This document shows, piece by piece, positions 46,340 through 59,180 of a stretch of 64,000 nucleotides of DNA (position 1 is the first letter of the stretch; every line of letters starts with the position of its first letter). The stretch comes from Typhlomys cinereus (Eukaryota; Chordata; Mammalia; Rodentia; Platacanthomyidae). The position numbers and the translations under genes are program-made. The stretch lies in contig JALPQD010000388.1 in NCBI GenBank assembly GCA_023101885.1, positions 124,001 to 188,000 on the forward strand. Direction: 5' to 3'. Below the pieces are notes generated by a model that was given only the letters and a program-made list of their open reading frames with translations, was not told the DNA's origin and did no database searches.

Positions 46340-47680
46340 TGTCTGTGAACTAAGCAGAGACATCAGGCTGTTTTATCAGCTAATCATGAAGCCACAGAGA
46401 AGACTAGTAAGAAACATTAGTGAAGTGGCTGTGGATAACAAAGTCTGAGTCGCTTACCCATGCAAATTACATGTATCTTCTATTCCTGTTCATAATGAAA
46501 CCTAGATAAACCACTTCATTTTAGAATTCTCTCTGGTATCTTTTGGTACATCTATTAGCGTCCCGATTATGATAAACACTTCTGAATAAATATACTTTAA
46601 TATTAGGAAATTGCATAAGTTATCTCTAGGAGGTTTCAGCACGGTATTTAGGGTTTTTGTTTTTAAATCCAGTGTATTTACTGTGTGTTTTATGGTATTG
46701 CTAAAGAACTATGTGCTATTATAATGTGAGTTTCCCATTGGAACCTGCCAGAAATTCCTCCTGCATCTTTTCCTACTGCTATTACTCTGGAACATAAGGC
46801 TGTTGGCATCAGAACCTGATTTTGTTTCAGAACCCTTGCCTAATGCTTTTCATGTGGTTCAATACACGTGCCCATGGAGAATTCCCAAGGGTAGAGTATG
46901 CCAAAGAGATTGAACTAGACATTGTGCTTCCTTATTCATGGTGGACATTGTGAGGTATAATAGTGTCCTTTACTTCAAAGGGGGTGTCCTGGCAGGGCTC
47001 ACTGAGCCCCTAAATAATTCTCTTATGTAGTAATTTCGTGAATATTCATGGATTCTGCCTCCCATTCTCTGAAGTGTGTGTGTTTTATTGAGTCCTCTAG
47101 TGAACTTATCACTTCTTTCTTATCTGATCTGATTAGCATGATGGTACCAATAAGTTCATTACTCAATGCTCTGCTGGAGATCCAGATGTCCTGGAATTCC
47201 TCTAACTACATAATCACAAAGACCAAGGGAAGGTAGTGACTTCTGAGCCTCTTAGGGAGTCAGGCTTCCTGCTCATCGTCACATCGGGTATCACTTTGAT
47301 TAATGGATGGACGTGCAAGTCCCCCATTTGCAAAAATGTTCATCTGGTAGATATTAAGAGTTATACAACATATAACTTTAACAAATTCACTGCTTTAAAC
47401 TGTTTACTTTTTTCATATAACTTTCCATAAAATTGTGGTATTTTTTCTTCATTCACTTATAGGCCGTTGCTTTCACCGATCCTCAGAGAATCAGCCACAC
47501 CGTGAACTCCGAACCCAACTCAGTATTGAGCTGCCATCCCCATTCAGCACTCTCACTGTACTTCCAACGCTGTTCTTTAAATTCCTGCTTATATACATTT
47601 GTTTACATTACTGAAGTTAGTAGGTTCATAGCCTGAGTTCTACTACAGTCCTAACAAGCCAAGATCAGCCACCTGTCTTG
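46340..47680. other. Unassigned sequence
   Basis: No gene or confident repeat is recognised in this 1.3-kb stretch. Confidence 0.35.
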
Positions 47681-47689
47681 AATAGATCA

Positions 47690-48060
47690 TTGAAGAAGAA
47701 ATGCAATAGTAAAAAAGAAAAAAAAAAGAAAATGCAAAAGGGAGATTTATTCAATGTGGACACAGTGGGAAGAGGAACAAAAAGATCCATTTTGGAAGTC
47801 CTCATATGAAATTTACTTTTAAATAGAGGAATGCATAGTGAGCATTCCCAGCCAAGCTGTAGTATTACCCACCACCTTTGTTAGATACCCAGTCTCTCCT
47901 TCACAGTGGTCTAACAAGTTGTCAGTCACAATCGTATGAAATCTCTTTTTGGGAGATAGGTTTTCCTCTCCAGGTTGGCCAAAGTTCTGCTCTTTTCTTT
48001 CTTCCAGCATGAGATTCTGGGGGAAACTAATTTCTTGGCTCCATGGTCCCATCCAAATAG
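47690..48060 (-). repeat. Possible old LTR or MaLR fragment
   Basis: On the minus strand a region ending with AATAAATCTCCCTTTTGC (about 47754-47737), then an A/T-rich stretch, resembles the polyadenylation block of MaLR LTRs. Other parts are unrecognised. Confidence 0.3.
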
Positions 48061-48109
48061 TATCAGCCAAAGGAAGGAGCACAAGTGTCCTTCAGAATAG
48101 CACTATTCC

Positions 48110-48475
48110 TGCCAGTACAGGTACACAGCTTGACAAGATGTGTGATCACCTAGGATGCACAACTGTGGGCATGCCTATGAGGATGGTGCCAGGGACAGCT
48201 GAGGTGAGAAGACCAACAGTGAAAGCTGACAACACTATTTCATGGTCTGGATCCCCAGACTGAAGAAAGACGGGTAAAGGAGGAAGCCAAACTGAGTACA
48301 AGTATGAGTCTCTCTGCTTCCTGGCTGCAGATGGATGCAGTGTAAGTAGTCTGCTGCTCTGCCTTCTCTGTCATGTTGCACTTCACCCTCACACTGTGCA
48401 TCAAAACAAATCCTTCCCTCCTTAAGTTTCATTTATCAGTTATTTGTAGCAGTAATAAGAGAATTATGTAAACAA
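48110..48475 (+). repeat. MTD/MTE-like MaLR LTR
   Basis: AGCTTGACAAGATGTG, GCTTCCTGGCTGCAGATGG, CTCACACTGTGCATCAAAAC and CCTTCCCTCCTTAAGTTT run in the order of old rodent MTD/MTE LTRs. It ends near TAGCAGTAATAAGAGAATTATG. Diverged. Confidence 0.6.
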
Positions 48476-48499
48476 CATCCCAGAATTTTCTGTGTGAGT

Positions 48500-49125
48500 C
48501 TTGTTGGTAGGCTAAGCTAACATCTGATCTACAATAACAAGGGGAGGGCCTAGAATGGCAAAGATGTGACATAGCAAATGGGTAAACTCAGTAGGCATAC
48601 AGAACTCACAGGACTTCAGTAATCCATGTTCTAAAGCGGATCAACTAAGTCACATGGCTAGGAGTCCCATTCCATCCAGAGTAGAATGTTGCCCTCAGCC
48701 CAGCTGACTTACCAAACTGAGAAACATTCACCCCTTTAAAATTCTCTTGGTCATTTTAGGAAGACATGAAGACTGACCTCATTTTTCTTGTGCCCTCAAC
48801 CTGTAGGAACTGCAGATCTTGAATTCTAAAAACTGGTCCTCTGGCTTTCAGTCCTAGATTTTCAAAGATTTGCTGAATAGATTTAAGCTTATCATTAGCT
48901 AGTTCAATGCATCTATTGTAGCCATTAGCAGTTCTTTTCTACTTCCTGTTTCTCAGAATTTCTGTCAAACACTTGCTCTGTGGCGTTTGTTAGTGCATCT
49001 TCTTTTATGGGGACACCATATTAGTTTTATATCAGAAAATAATATTTAAAGTTAAACTGCTCCCTCAGATGGGCTCTCTGATTATCTGAAAGGGACTGGC
49101 TCTTTAATTTTCAAAAATTTAAAAA
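48500..49125. other. Unassigned sequence
   Basis: No supported feature is seen. Confidence 0.4.
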
Positions 49126-49129
49126 GGGA

Positions 49130-49626
49130 CTGAAATATTTTTTTTTCCAGTCATACAAACATAATAGGTATACCGGTCCCCACCTACCCTCCACCCCTCC
49201 CTGGATCCCCTTGCTCCCTCCTCCCTTTTCCCCTTCCTTTTCCCTCCTCCCTCCTTTTCTCCCAGTACCCCCTCTCCCCATTCCTGGAGCATCCTTTAGT
49301 GTGCATGGTGGTATAATATTGGTGTACAACTTCCCTCTGATTCCTCCTCTCTGATGAGGTGTAAGGACTCAGTAGCATTTCCTAGAGCTGTTTCTTGTAT
49401 TCGCCTTTAGTATAGGAACACTATTGTGGCTGTTAATTTCTTGCCTCTAAGGATCCTAGTGCCTGTGATCCATGCTAGACTTTGGGGAGAGGGGTCAATG
49501 CTATGCCAGTCATTGTGGAAGTCATGCAAAGTCCTATCATGATTACTTTGGTCCTAACTTTTGTGGAGTATCTTGCATATCGTTGCTTCTAACCATCTTT
49601 AGACTTTTACAATCTGAAATATTTTT
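49130..49626 (-). mobile_element. 5'-truncated L1 (3' UTR only) with a 20-bp internal insert
   Basis: The insertion is 49143-49613, flanked by the 13-bp duplication CTGAAATATTTTT (49130-49142 and 49614-49626). It contains the antisense G-rich tract (49180-49280). Compared with the copy at 39044 it has about 20 extra bases at 49306-49326, which match a site at 50626-50649. Confidence 0.92.
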
Positions 49627-49992
49627 AATATTTATTTACTTATGCATTTGTGGTATATGCATATGTACATGTGCATAGGTGTGTGTATATACACGTGCAC
49701 TCACATATGTGTGGATATACATGTGGAGGACAAAGGTCAATGCCAGGTGGACTCCTCTATCTCTCTACAACTTATTTTCTGAGTCAGGATCTCTCCTTGA
49801 TTCTGGAACTCACCAATTGGTTGAGACTAGCTGACAAGCTGTTTCCAGGGATCTTCCTGCTGGTTTCTTTCCAGCATTAAGATTTCAGGCACACGCCACC
49901 ATGATCAGCTTTTCAATGTGGGTTCTGGAGAGCCAAACTCAGGCCATTGTTCTTGTGCAGTCAGCACTGCTGACTAAGTCATCTCCCCAACA
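49627..49992 (-). repeat. B3/B2-like SINE, minus strand
   Basis: ATGTGGAGGACAAAGGTCAATG, GAGTCAGGATCTCTCC, CAGGCACACGCCACCATG and AGCCAAACTCAGGCC are followed by CAGCACTGCTGACTAAGTCATCTCCCC. This is the reverse complement of a B3-type rodent SINE ending at its tRNA-like head. Confidence 0.65.
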
Positions 49993-49999
49993 ATGAATT

Positions 50000-50340
50000 A
50001 AACCTTTACACCCCTCAAAATCTGTCAGTAGAGGTGGCTGTCCCAAGGACTGACCTTTAGAAGAGAGTATGGAACAAGCTGCTGGGAGCTCTCATCCTCT
50101 GAGGAAATAACGACTCCCATCCTTAATCAAATCAGGAAAATCCAGGTAGCAGAGCAGAATACCCAAAGTAAAAAATACCAACATTGATAAGATGATAAGA
50201 TTATGTTCTACACTGGAACAAACATGAGATCAGGGAGCCATTTGTCTCAATAGCAAAATGATATATTAATCCATTTGCTAAAATATTAACAATTCAAGAA
50301 CAACCTATAATTTAGAATACATTAGAATTTTTAGGGAAGT
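50000..50340. other. Unassigned sequence
   Basis: No supported feature is seen. Confidence 0.4.
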
Positions 50341-50344
50341 TTGG

Positions 50345-50670
50345 TGAGACTATTTTCTTCTTTTCTTTGAACTTAATTGTATAATTATTATTATTGTTGC
50401 ATTAGTGTCTCATATATGAAGATAGTAAACTTACAATATTTTCTCATCTTAATCCCCAAACCCCAAATTCCCATCATTTTTCTATTGTGACTCTTTTTCT
50501 ACTTGGTAGACTCCCTCTTGTGTTATGTCTTTTTGTTTGTGTGGATCACTGAGTTTCATCCATCATGTGCCTAAGCATTTTTGATTTCATGTGCTGAGTA
50601 CTTTGTCTTGGGCTTCTGTGTGGCCTGGTGGTATAATATTGGTGTACAAGATTGTGTTTTGTTTATTTTG
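50345..50670. repeat. Old rodent L1 (Lx-like) 3'-region fragment
   Basis: TCTTTTTGTTTGTGTGGATCACTGAGTTTCATC and surrounding text resemble Lx-type 3' ends. The assignment is tentative. It contains the donor or copy of the 24-bp duplicated segment (50626-50649). Confidence 0.3.
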
Positions 50671-50679
50671 TAGATATTA

Positions 50680-52850
50680 ACCTTTTAAATTATACCTAAC
50701 TGTTCTTCAACCCTGAAAATGCTGCCCATAATGAAACCACAACAAAATTTTACTGAGAATCTTTCTTATTCAGGTTTTAAGTTAGGGACTTCAATAAATC
50801 AAAAGCTCTAACTTTTTCAGTTAGTATCAGGGTTCCCTTTTTACAAAGGTGGAAGAGATGTCCTATGAAATAAAGGATTTTTATACATAAGAAAAGAACT
50901 TGTTTTTACAAGAATCACGGGCTGTTATGCAATAAACCAGTGCCATTATATATACTCAATACCTTGATGAAACTTCATGCCACCTACTGGAAAATGTCTG
51001 TTATGAATAAGAAATAAATAGAATATTTTTACTTAACATGCGATGTATATAAAATCACAGTTTTGAGACTTTTACAGACTTCATGAGAGAAGCATACTTT
51101 GAGATTCAAATACCATATTATAATACACACTCCCAAAGATCCATCAGAAATGAATGTCCACCTTTTCTCCATTATAACCACCAAAGATCATAGTGTTTGT
51201 CTTCATGAAAGCACTTTTCACAGAGGATTCTAAGTGGCTAAAAGTCTGATCTTGGGAATCTCAGAAGCTATAAAGTGATTTTTCTATCATTAGTTCACAT
51301 ATGTATCAGACAGAAAAATGAATATATGCTAAAAATTGAAATGATTCTTTTTGTTCCCTCTGTCAATCTGTATGTATATATTTTATACATACTTTTTTGC
51401 TTTGACACTTATTCAAAGAAAGTATTTAAATTAACACTAATCTTACTCCCAAATAAACACTAATCTTATCCAAAATAAAGACTGAAAAGACATCTTCAAA
51501 AGATGAATTATCCTCAAGGCTTTATTTTTCCAAAAGAATTAAATTACATCTAAAAGCATGAGATATACTTTTCATTTATAGCCTTAATTAAAGATAAATG
51601 AGAATAGATAATATACATCAGAGTTTATATGTTTCATAGTCTTCCTTGACAGTCCATGAAATCAAGATTCATGCATAGATTTATTAAGGATATACTCTCA
51701 GCAAACAAGACTGGGGTATAGTAGCAAGCCATGTAAGAAGAAAAAGCCAGGGAAGGTTATAATTATGGATAAAAACAATAACGAGGAAAAAAATGCACAA
51801 ACCAAAAACAATTCCTAACAGTCTAAACCCACAGGACAAGCTAGGACATAAATTTCCCACGTAAAGTTTGTTCCACTTCCAGGCAAGAGAGCTGGGATTT
51901 CACACACCTGTCAGTCAGTGGCTAAGGGCTGCTAAGTCAGATAAAAATTGGTTGGTTGTGAGCCGGCAGGTGAAGAGGCTGAGAAAACCCAAGTCTGGTC
52001 CTCAGGAGAGAGCCATGAGGTCACCATCATGAAGAAAAAACACAGAAGTTGGGAAAGATACAGAGTCGAAGACAGCAGTGCATAAGCTGAGTACACCACT
52101 GCCACTACTAAGGGCACTTGCTTTTCATACCAGATGCATGGCATCCTGTGAATCATTTTCCAGACTGTCTTGGGGCATAATTCCCGAGGGAACCACTTAT
52201 TATCAGGATAAGCCACAATTCATGTTCCAAGAGTTGATCACTAGGATGTGACTGATGTTCACATTCTCCTCCCTTCAAATATTGACCTGCAATACACCTT
52301 CCCATTGCTTGTATTTCTGTTGGTGGCATCACATGGAGCATGGTTCCTGAGGCATGTGAATCCTGACTGGTAGCCATCTTTCAGGTAGTGTTTAACTTGA
52401 GCGTCAACTCTGATTATGGAAGCATCAAACGATTCTCAAAAATCACTGAAATAATGAATTTTACCTTCTCCTTGATGTAGCAGTGGCCTCAGTAGCTCAC
52501 AAAAGGACTCTGGTTCATGGATCAGAAGAGTACTTCCCCGACACGTTCATTGAGTCTCCTTGATGTGTCTCCTACAGTAACTGCTCGATCCTTTTGGAAT
52601 CAAGACCTCTTTTATAGTGTCCAAAGTGATAACCATGAGCTGTGCCTTAAATGCACCTGTGCCTTAAATGCACCTGAAATATAGTTAGTGTAACTTCTGG
52701 ACAGGTTTTTTTTTCCCTTCAACTTGATTGAATTTGAACTGAAAGTTAAATTAGAAGATTAAACAAATTAATTTGTACATTTACTTATTTTTTGTTCTTA
52801 AGTATAAGGAGATAGTTTTCTATGGTTGCGTTCCACTACTTAAATAGTAA
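50680..52850. other. Unassigned AT-rich sequence
   Basis: No gene or confident repeat is recognised. The segment 51880-52400 is less AT-rich and may be an old LTR, but I cannot name it. Confidence 0.35.
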
Positions 52851-52857
52851 AATGTTT

Positions 52858-53145
52858 GGGATTTTTTTGGTGTGCATGCGTGTGTGTGTGCAGAAGAGGA
52901 CATTCCAATGTATGTGCCTTGGAGGCCCAAAAGTGGCAATGAGAATTATCCTGGATTGCCCCACCTTCTTACTGCTGTGCTCTGGAGTTTCTCAGGTTCC
53001 ATTTTTCAGGGCAAGAAATACAAGCCACCACCATTTCTGACCAGCATTTTGATGTTTTTACCTGGGATCAGGGGATTTCAACTCAGGTCCTTTTGCTTGG
53101 GAGGCAAGAACTATAATCACTGAGTCATCTCCACTTTCTGAAACA
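52858..53145 (-). repeat. Old B2-like SINE, minus strand
   Basis: A TG-rich tail is followed by GTGCCTTGGAGGCCCAAAAG, AATTATCCTGGATTG, ACCTGGGATCAGGGG and TTTCAACTCAGGTCC. The last block is the reverse B box. It is diverged from the young subfamily. Confidence 0.75.
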
Positions 53146-53149
53146 GGGA

Positions 53150-55055
53150 TTTTGTTGTGGTCTTGTCACTTTTGTTTGCTTTTTGTGGCAATAATTTAAA
53201 ATATCCATACATTACAACTCTAGGCAGTTTGTTTTATTATTTTTCTCTGTGAACTGATTACTAACATTGCAATGGGCTTACTTGAACAGTTTGTGGTGAG
53301 ACAATGAATCATAGGCATACCTATGTAAATATTAATCTATGATTAAATTAAAATACTAATTTTCTAAAAATAATTAATTAGTTTTTAAGTTTAGCAAATC
53401 AGTATGAGCACAATTTTACCTTTAAGATATAGAGACATAACTTTCACAGAATATAATAAGGATAAAGAACAAAGAGCTGCAACTCATTTTTACTACAAAT
53501 GTGTTTGTGTTTTTTAAAGAAAATATTTGGAGAAAAAAGTACATTGTAGATTTCATATTAGATTCCAATTATAATTTATGGAGATGATGCAAAATGAAAA
53601 TGGCACTTTTTATTTCAATAAGAAATTAAGTTAGCAAAGTGAGCACTATTAATAATAGGTGCAAGCTGAATATACTTCATAACTCAATGTATTAAAGGGC
53701 CAGTAGAGCCCATGGATAGTATGTGTGGTTAGCTTTCCTTGTCATCACATGATTATAATCAATTCTCTTTAGGTAATGATATTAGGAATATAATGCTGAT
53801 AAAGCACACATATTGCCAGAATATTTATATAATAAGGCTGTAAGTCACTGTGACCCAGAGATGAACACCCAAGTCACCATAGATATGAATCCTATTTTAA
53901 ATAAACAGATTTCCTTTCCAAGCCAAAAGTGGACTAGCCAGTCATTCTGTTCCTTTTCCACAATCTTGTAAGAATGGATCATGTCCGTTATTTGGGGTTT
54001 GACTTTGATGCTGACAGACTGGAGAGATCCATCGCCAACAGTGTGACTCATCTTTGTAAGTTAGCCTGATCTGGAGGAAAACCAGAAGTAGATGTTGAAT
54101 AAGAGAGGTCTAGCTTCTCAAATGATCTTTCTTGAACAAGATGTCCCTAATATCGTCTACCAAGACAAAAGCAATGGTTTAAATGATGCTGACAAAACTC
54201 ATGTTGAAAGTTAAGCTCCACTGTAAAATGCTAAAATAAGGACCACTTGGGACTTCTAAGGTATAATTTTGATTATAATGACCAGAAAGTCATGAATGAA
54301 TTGATTTGCTCATGAACCAATAAAGGAACATGTAGAAGCATTTATTTTAAAATAAAAGCCAACTTGGACCTCTTCTTTCTTCAAGGGATGCCTATGTTGG
54401 TTCAGGAATTTGTGTTCCTTTACCAGAAAGAAGAGCCTTGTCAGATTTGGCTCTGTTCCCCTGGACCTCCAGGACGTTTAACCAAACAAATGTTTATAAA
54501 TCACTTGGTCTATATAATATTTAGTTTTAACAATAGAACATGGAATAAAAAAGAAAAATAATTTGTTTCACAAATGCATAACACAGGATGAAATATAGAG
54601 TTTCAAGATTTAAACGCAGCACATTTACCTCAAGTTATATTTTTAGATCCTTTCTATATTATGCTTTCTGACTTTCACATTGCAGGTTATAATTAATGAA
54701 AACTCATTTTGCTTAGAATTCCCTTATAATTAAGCCCTGGGACAAACCTTCAGCACAATTGTCCTTTCCATTATTCATACTTGTTAGGTGAATTTTAAAT
54801 CCAAGTGAAACAAGCTTTTCTAACACACATACAAAAATTGAAAAGGCCAAAACCTACTCTTTCCCAAAGGTGGGTTTTGATATGTCCATGTGAAAATTTC
54901 CCTGTGATTGGAAGTAGAACTTTCCTGGGGTAAAAAAAAAAAAAAGAAATTCCTTAGTGAAGATTTCCTGGTCAATGCCTTGTTCTACTGACTGAGACTC
55001 CAAAGATGAAACTTTCTGGTACCATGACATGTACATGACCAACCAGTTTTTTCTG
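53150..55055. other. Unassigned AT-rich sequence
   Basis: No supported gene or repeat is seen. A13 near 54931-54943 is the only distinct tract. Confidence 0.4.
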
Positions 55056-55059
55056 CCCA

Positions 55060-55420
55060 TTGTTACATTTGTAACAATGAATCATGTTAACTTGATTTTA
55101 ACTGACTCACCATGGAAACAAATATCTGGGTATATTGCAAGGAATTGTATAAATTAGGTTAATTGCGGTAGGAAGCTCCCTGTCAAATGTGGGTGGCATC
55201 ATTCTACAAGCTTGATTCTTAGACTGAGTAAGAGGAAGTGGCACATATTTATCAATTTGGGCACCATGTGACTGGCCACTTCCTACTCCTGCTACCATTC
55301 TATTCCTGCCGTGATGAACTGTATCTCTAGAATTATAAGGCGAACTTAACACTTCCCTTTTTCAAGTTGCATTCCTTAGTTATCTAGTTATAGCAATGAG
55401 ACCAGTAACTAGTATACAAA
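55060..55420 (+). repeat. MT/ORR1-like MaLR LTR
   Basis: CACCATGGAAACAAATATCTGG, AAATGTGGGTGGCATCATTC, CCACTTCCTACTCCTGC and GAATTATAAGGCGAACTTAAC are followed by TTATAGCAATGAGACCAGTAAC. The order matches rodent MT-type LTRs and the copy at 62320-62680 shares the first block. Confidence 0.6.
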
Positions 55421-55679
55421 TATGCCTGAAGTAGGGGAGTAGATGTGGTAAAACTGACCATGGATCTCTAAATTCATTGAAACTTGTTTGCCAGAGGAAT
55501 CTGAAGCACTTTGGAATTTAGCGTGGTTACAAAAGACTTTAAATGTTATAACCATAGTTTAATGGGCTATTCTGATAAAATCTTGGAAGACAAGAATAAC
55601 GATTAAGATGTGGACTATAATCAGGTTTCGAAGGGGAACAAGAACTCTATCAAAAACTGAATTATTTTTAATGGTATCA

Positions 55680-55870
55680 ACCAACATTCCCATCAACAGA
55701 GAAATGGGTAATGGAACTGGTACATATACAGAATGAAATAGTATTCAGCTCTCAAGAAAGATGCAGTTATAGAATTTGCGGGTAAATAGGTGGAACTAGT
55801 AAATATAATATTAAATGAATTATCACAAACCAGAAAGAGAAATACCACATGTTTTCTTATATATGAATTC
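55680..55870 (+). repeat. Ancient L1M ORF2 fragment
   Basis: CATTCCCATCAACAGAGAAATG, AGAATGAAATAGTATTCAGC and TCACAAACCAGAAAGAGAAATACC follow the end of L1 ORF2 in order. It is heavily diverged. Confidence 0.6.
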
Positions 55871-55874
55871 TGGC

Positions 55875-56610
55875 ATTAAACTCTGGCCTGGAATATTTGG
55901 CTTGCAATCCTGATGTGGTGTGGGATTTAGAAGTAGTGTTGGGCATGTTGGTGTGATCGCAGTAAACATAGCCAAGGATTTGGCTGGAAGATGATATTGT
56001 GCATAGTTAGTAGATGACTGGCACCTACTGTGTTGGAAGATTTATGTGGTGGTTTGTTTCTCATATCTGGCAACTGTGGATTTGTTTGGGATTTTGAATG
56101 GTCTGCAGTCCATTTGTATTTCTGTCTTTGTGTGTCATGGAATGCTTTGTGATGGTTCATTTCTGTTTATGGTTTGGGAATTTTGTTTCCTACCCAGTGT
56201 TGTGAAGTCTACTCCTATGATACATTTTTTGAAGTAATAATGCTTTAAAAATAAATAAATGTAATGAGTACACGTGATAGTTATTAACATAGATAACAAA
56301 ATTTGTTTTTAAAAAAGAACTGGATCATGGATCATCTGAGACATTCTGGCAAATAATCTGACTATATTCTGCCTGTTTCCTGAGAATTTGATGGAGTTTG
56401 TATTAAAAATTCATGGATTAATTTGTTTAATGAGGAAAAGACAGTCTGTTTCATTGTCACTTCCAGTAAAATAGTGTGAGGCAGACTATTCATTCACTTC
56501 TAGCAAAATAGCAAAAAGGAGTAAGAAAATTATGAAGTTTGGCAAGGAAAGGCATCTGCGTAAATTTTAAATGTTAAACATGAAAATACAAATAATGAAG
56601 CATTTCTAAT
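55875..56610. other. Unassigned sequence
   Basis: A T/G-rich stretch at 55900-56240 and AT-rich sequence after it; nothing is recognised. Confidence 0.4.
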
Positions 56611-56629
56611 GGTTAAAAAGATAGTACCA

Positions 56630-58201
56630 GCCTTGAGAGAAATAATCCCATTTACTATAATCCCTAAAAAAATGAAATACCTTGGTATAAACCTAGCCAA
56701 GGAGATAAAAGACCTTTACAATGAAAATTTTAAAACCCTAAAGAAAGAAATTGCAGAAGACACCAGAAGGTGGAAAGACCTCCCATGTACCTGAATAGGC
56801 AGAATCAACATCGTAAAAAGGACCATCCTACCAAAGGCAATATACAAATTCAATGCTATACCAATTAAAATCCCAAAACAATTCTTTAAAGAGGTTGACC
56901 AAACAATTCCAAAATTCATATGGAGGCACAAAAGACCCAGGATAGCAAAGACAATCCTGAGTAATAAAAACACAGCTAGAGGTATTACCATACCAAAACT
57001 TAGTCTATACTTCAAATCCATAGTTATAAAAACAACCTGATATTGGCTTCAAAATAGACACACAGATCAATGGATAAAGGTTGAAGACCCAGATATAAGT
57101 CAACACAACTACAGCCATTTGATCTTTGAAAAAGGGGCCCAAAAAATCCAACGGAAAAAGAAGAGTATCTTCAACAAATGGTGCTGGCAAAACTGGATAT
57201 CCACATGCAGAAGATTAAAGCTGGACCTGTACTTGTTACCATGTACAAGACTTAATTCCAAATGGATCAAGGACCTTGATATAAGGCCAGAGACTATAAA
57301 AACCATGGTTGAAAGGATAGGGAACTCCCTCGAGCTGATTGGGCTAGGCCACAGTTCCTAAACAGACATCCAATGGCACAGTCACTGCTACCAACTCTCA
57401 ACAGTTGGGATCTTGTGAAATTAAAGAGCTTCTGTTCAGATAAAGAGATTGTAACTGGAACACAAAAGCATCCCACGGAATGAGAGAAAATCTTCACTAA
57501 CCACATATCTGATAGAGCTCTACTATCCAGAGTGCACAAAGAACTTAGAAAACTAAACACCAAGGAAACCAATGGCTCAATTAAAAAATGGGCCCTGGAA
57601 CTTAAAAGAAACTTTACCAGGGAAAATTAAAATGTCTAACAAATATCTTAAAAAATGCTCCACTTCCTTAGCTATCAGGGAAATGCAAATCAAAACTTCC
57701 CTGAGATATCATTACACCCTGGTCAGGATGGCAAAAATCCACAATACAAACAACACCAAATGCTGGAGTGGATGTGGAGAGAGGGGAACTCTCCTACATT
57801 GATGGTGGGAATGCAGGCTCATACAACCACTCTGGCGAGCCATCTGGAGATTCTTAAGGAAATTAAAGATTGAAATGCCAATATGACCCTGCTATCCCAC
57901 TTCTGGGAATAACCCCACATACAGTAAAAATTCACCTGGATAGCACAAACACAACCATGTTCATAGCAGCACTGTTTACAATATCAAAGTCATGGAATGT
58001 CCATGACTTTGTCCAACAGTTGATGAACGGATAAGGAAACTGTGGTACATCTATACAATGGAGTACTACTCAGCCATCAAAAATGATGAATTACTGGAAT
58101 TTGCCGGGAAATGGATGTTATTAGAAACAATTATATTAAGTGAAGTATCCCAGACCCAGAAAATTAAGCGCCGTATGTACTCCCTAATAGGTGGCTCCTA
58201 G
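56630..58201 (+). pseudogene. L1 ORF2 C-terminal part, disrupted
   Basis: The fragment starts just after the reverse transcriptase core ([20 protein letters not shown]). It runs through [30 protein letters not shown] and WRECRL-like blocks to MYSLIGGS and the stop TAG at 58199-58201. The FADD active site is absent because of 5' truncation. Several in-frame stops occur (for example near 56791 and 57361) and a frameshift lies near 57360-57570. Confidence 0.88.
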
Positions 58202-59097
58202 TACCAAACCCACCCAGCCCACCTAGAGACACTCAAAGATAAATCTCTGTAATACAGTAATTGTAAGGATTATGAACAGGAGGGATGGGGTAGGAGGGCC
58301 ACACCAGAAACATGGAGAGAGGGGACCATGTTACAGCAGAGAAAATAGGCCTCCATCAAGGACTGCAAGTGAGTAATGAGACATCTGGTTAAGTTCACAG
58401 ACTTTTGTTCCTGATCATTTACAACTGAGGGGGTATGATCTCACCAGAAGGGGAGGGCATATAGTCTCGCAGATAAAAAGTAACCATTTTGAAAATGGGT
58501 GATTGACCCCTCCCTCACTGTGGTTTCCTACTTTTATTACATCTACCTTTGAATATACTCTTATAACAAGACTCTAGTTTAACAGCTTTTTGTCTCTGGC
58601 CAGGAGGTTACATACAATACCCATCACGATGGAGTGAAGGGCATTGCAGGAGCAGCAAAACTGCAAAGAAAATCAACAAACCATAATCCAGAACTTCAGA
58701 GACTATATCAACCACCTAGAACTAGGCCAGCCTAATCTCTCCCCATCCTGAAGCTCAGGGAATTTTGTGGAAGAGGGGGTGGTAAGAGTGTAAGAGCACA
58801 AGGATGGGAGGAGCAATGATATGCAAGATACTCCACACAACTTAGGGCCAAAGCAATCATAATTGGACTTTGCATGCCCGGCGCAATGTCCAACACACTA
58901 TTGTCCCCAAAAAGTCTAGCATTTGCTAAAAGCACCAAGATCCTTGGAGGCAAGGGATTGACAGCTACAGTAGTATTCCTATGCTTAAGGGGAACACAGG
59001 AAAGGATTCAGGGAAATGCCACTGGGTCCTTGTATGTCATCGGAGAGGAGGGCCCAGAGGAGAGTCTGGCATCCACATTAAAGGATTCTCCAGGGAT

Positions 59098-59180
59098 TGG
59101 GGGGGAGGCACTGGAGGATAGAGAGGGAGGGGTGAGGGGAGGGGGAGCAAGGGGGTTGGGGGCTCGAGGAGGAGGGTGGG
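59098..59180 (+). promoter_or_regulatory. G-rich tract with G-quadruplex potential (L1 3' UTR)
   Basis: Within 59125-59160 at least four runs of three or more G are separated by 1-7 bases (GGGAGGGGTGAGGGGAGGGGG). This meets the usual G-quadruplex pattern on the L1 sense strand. Confidence 0.7.

Noticed and set aside
51932..52377. Two overlapping minus-strand frames of 94 and 74 codons
   Set aside because: They are in different frames, have no recognised domain and no signals around them.
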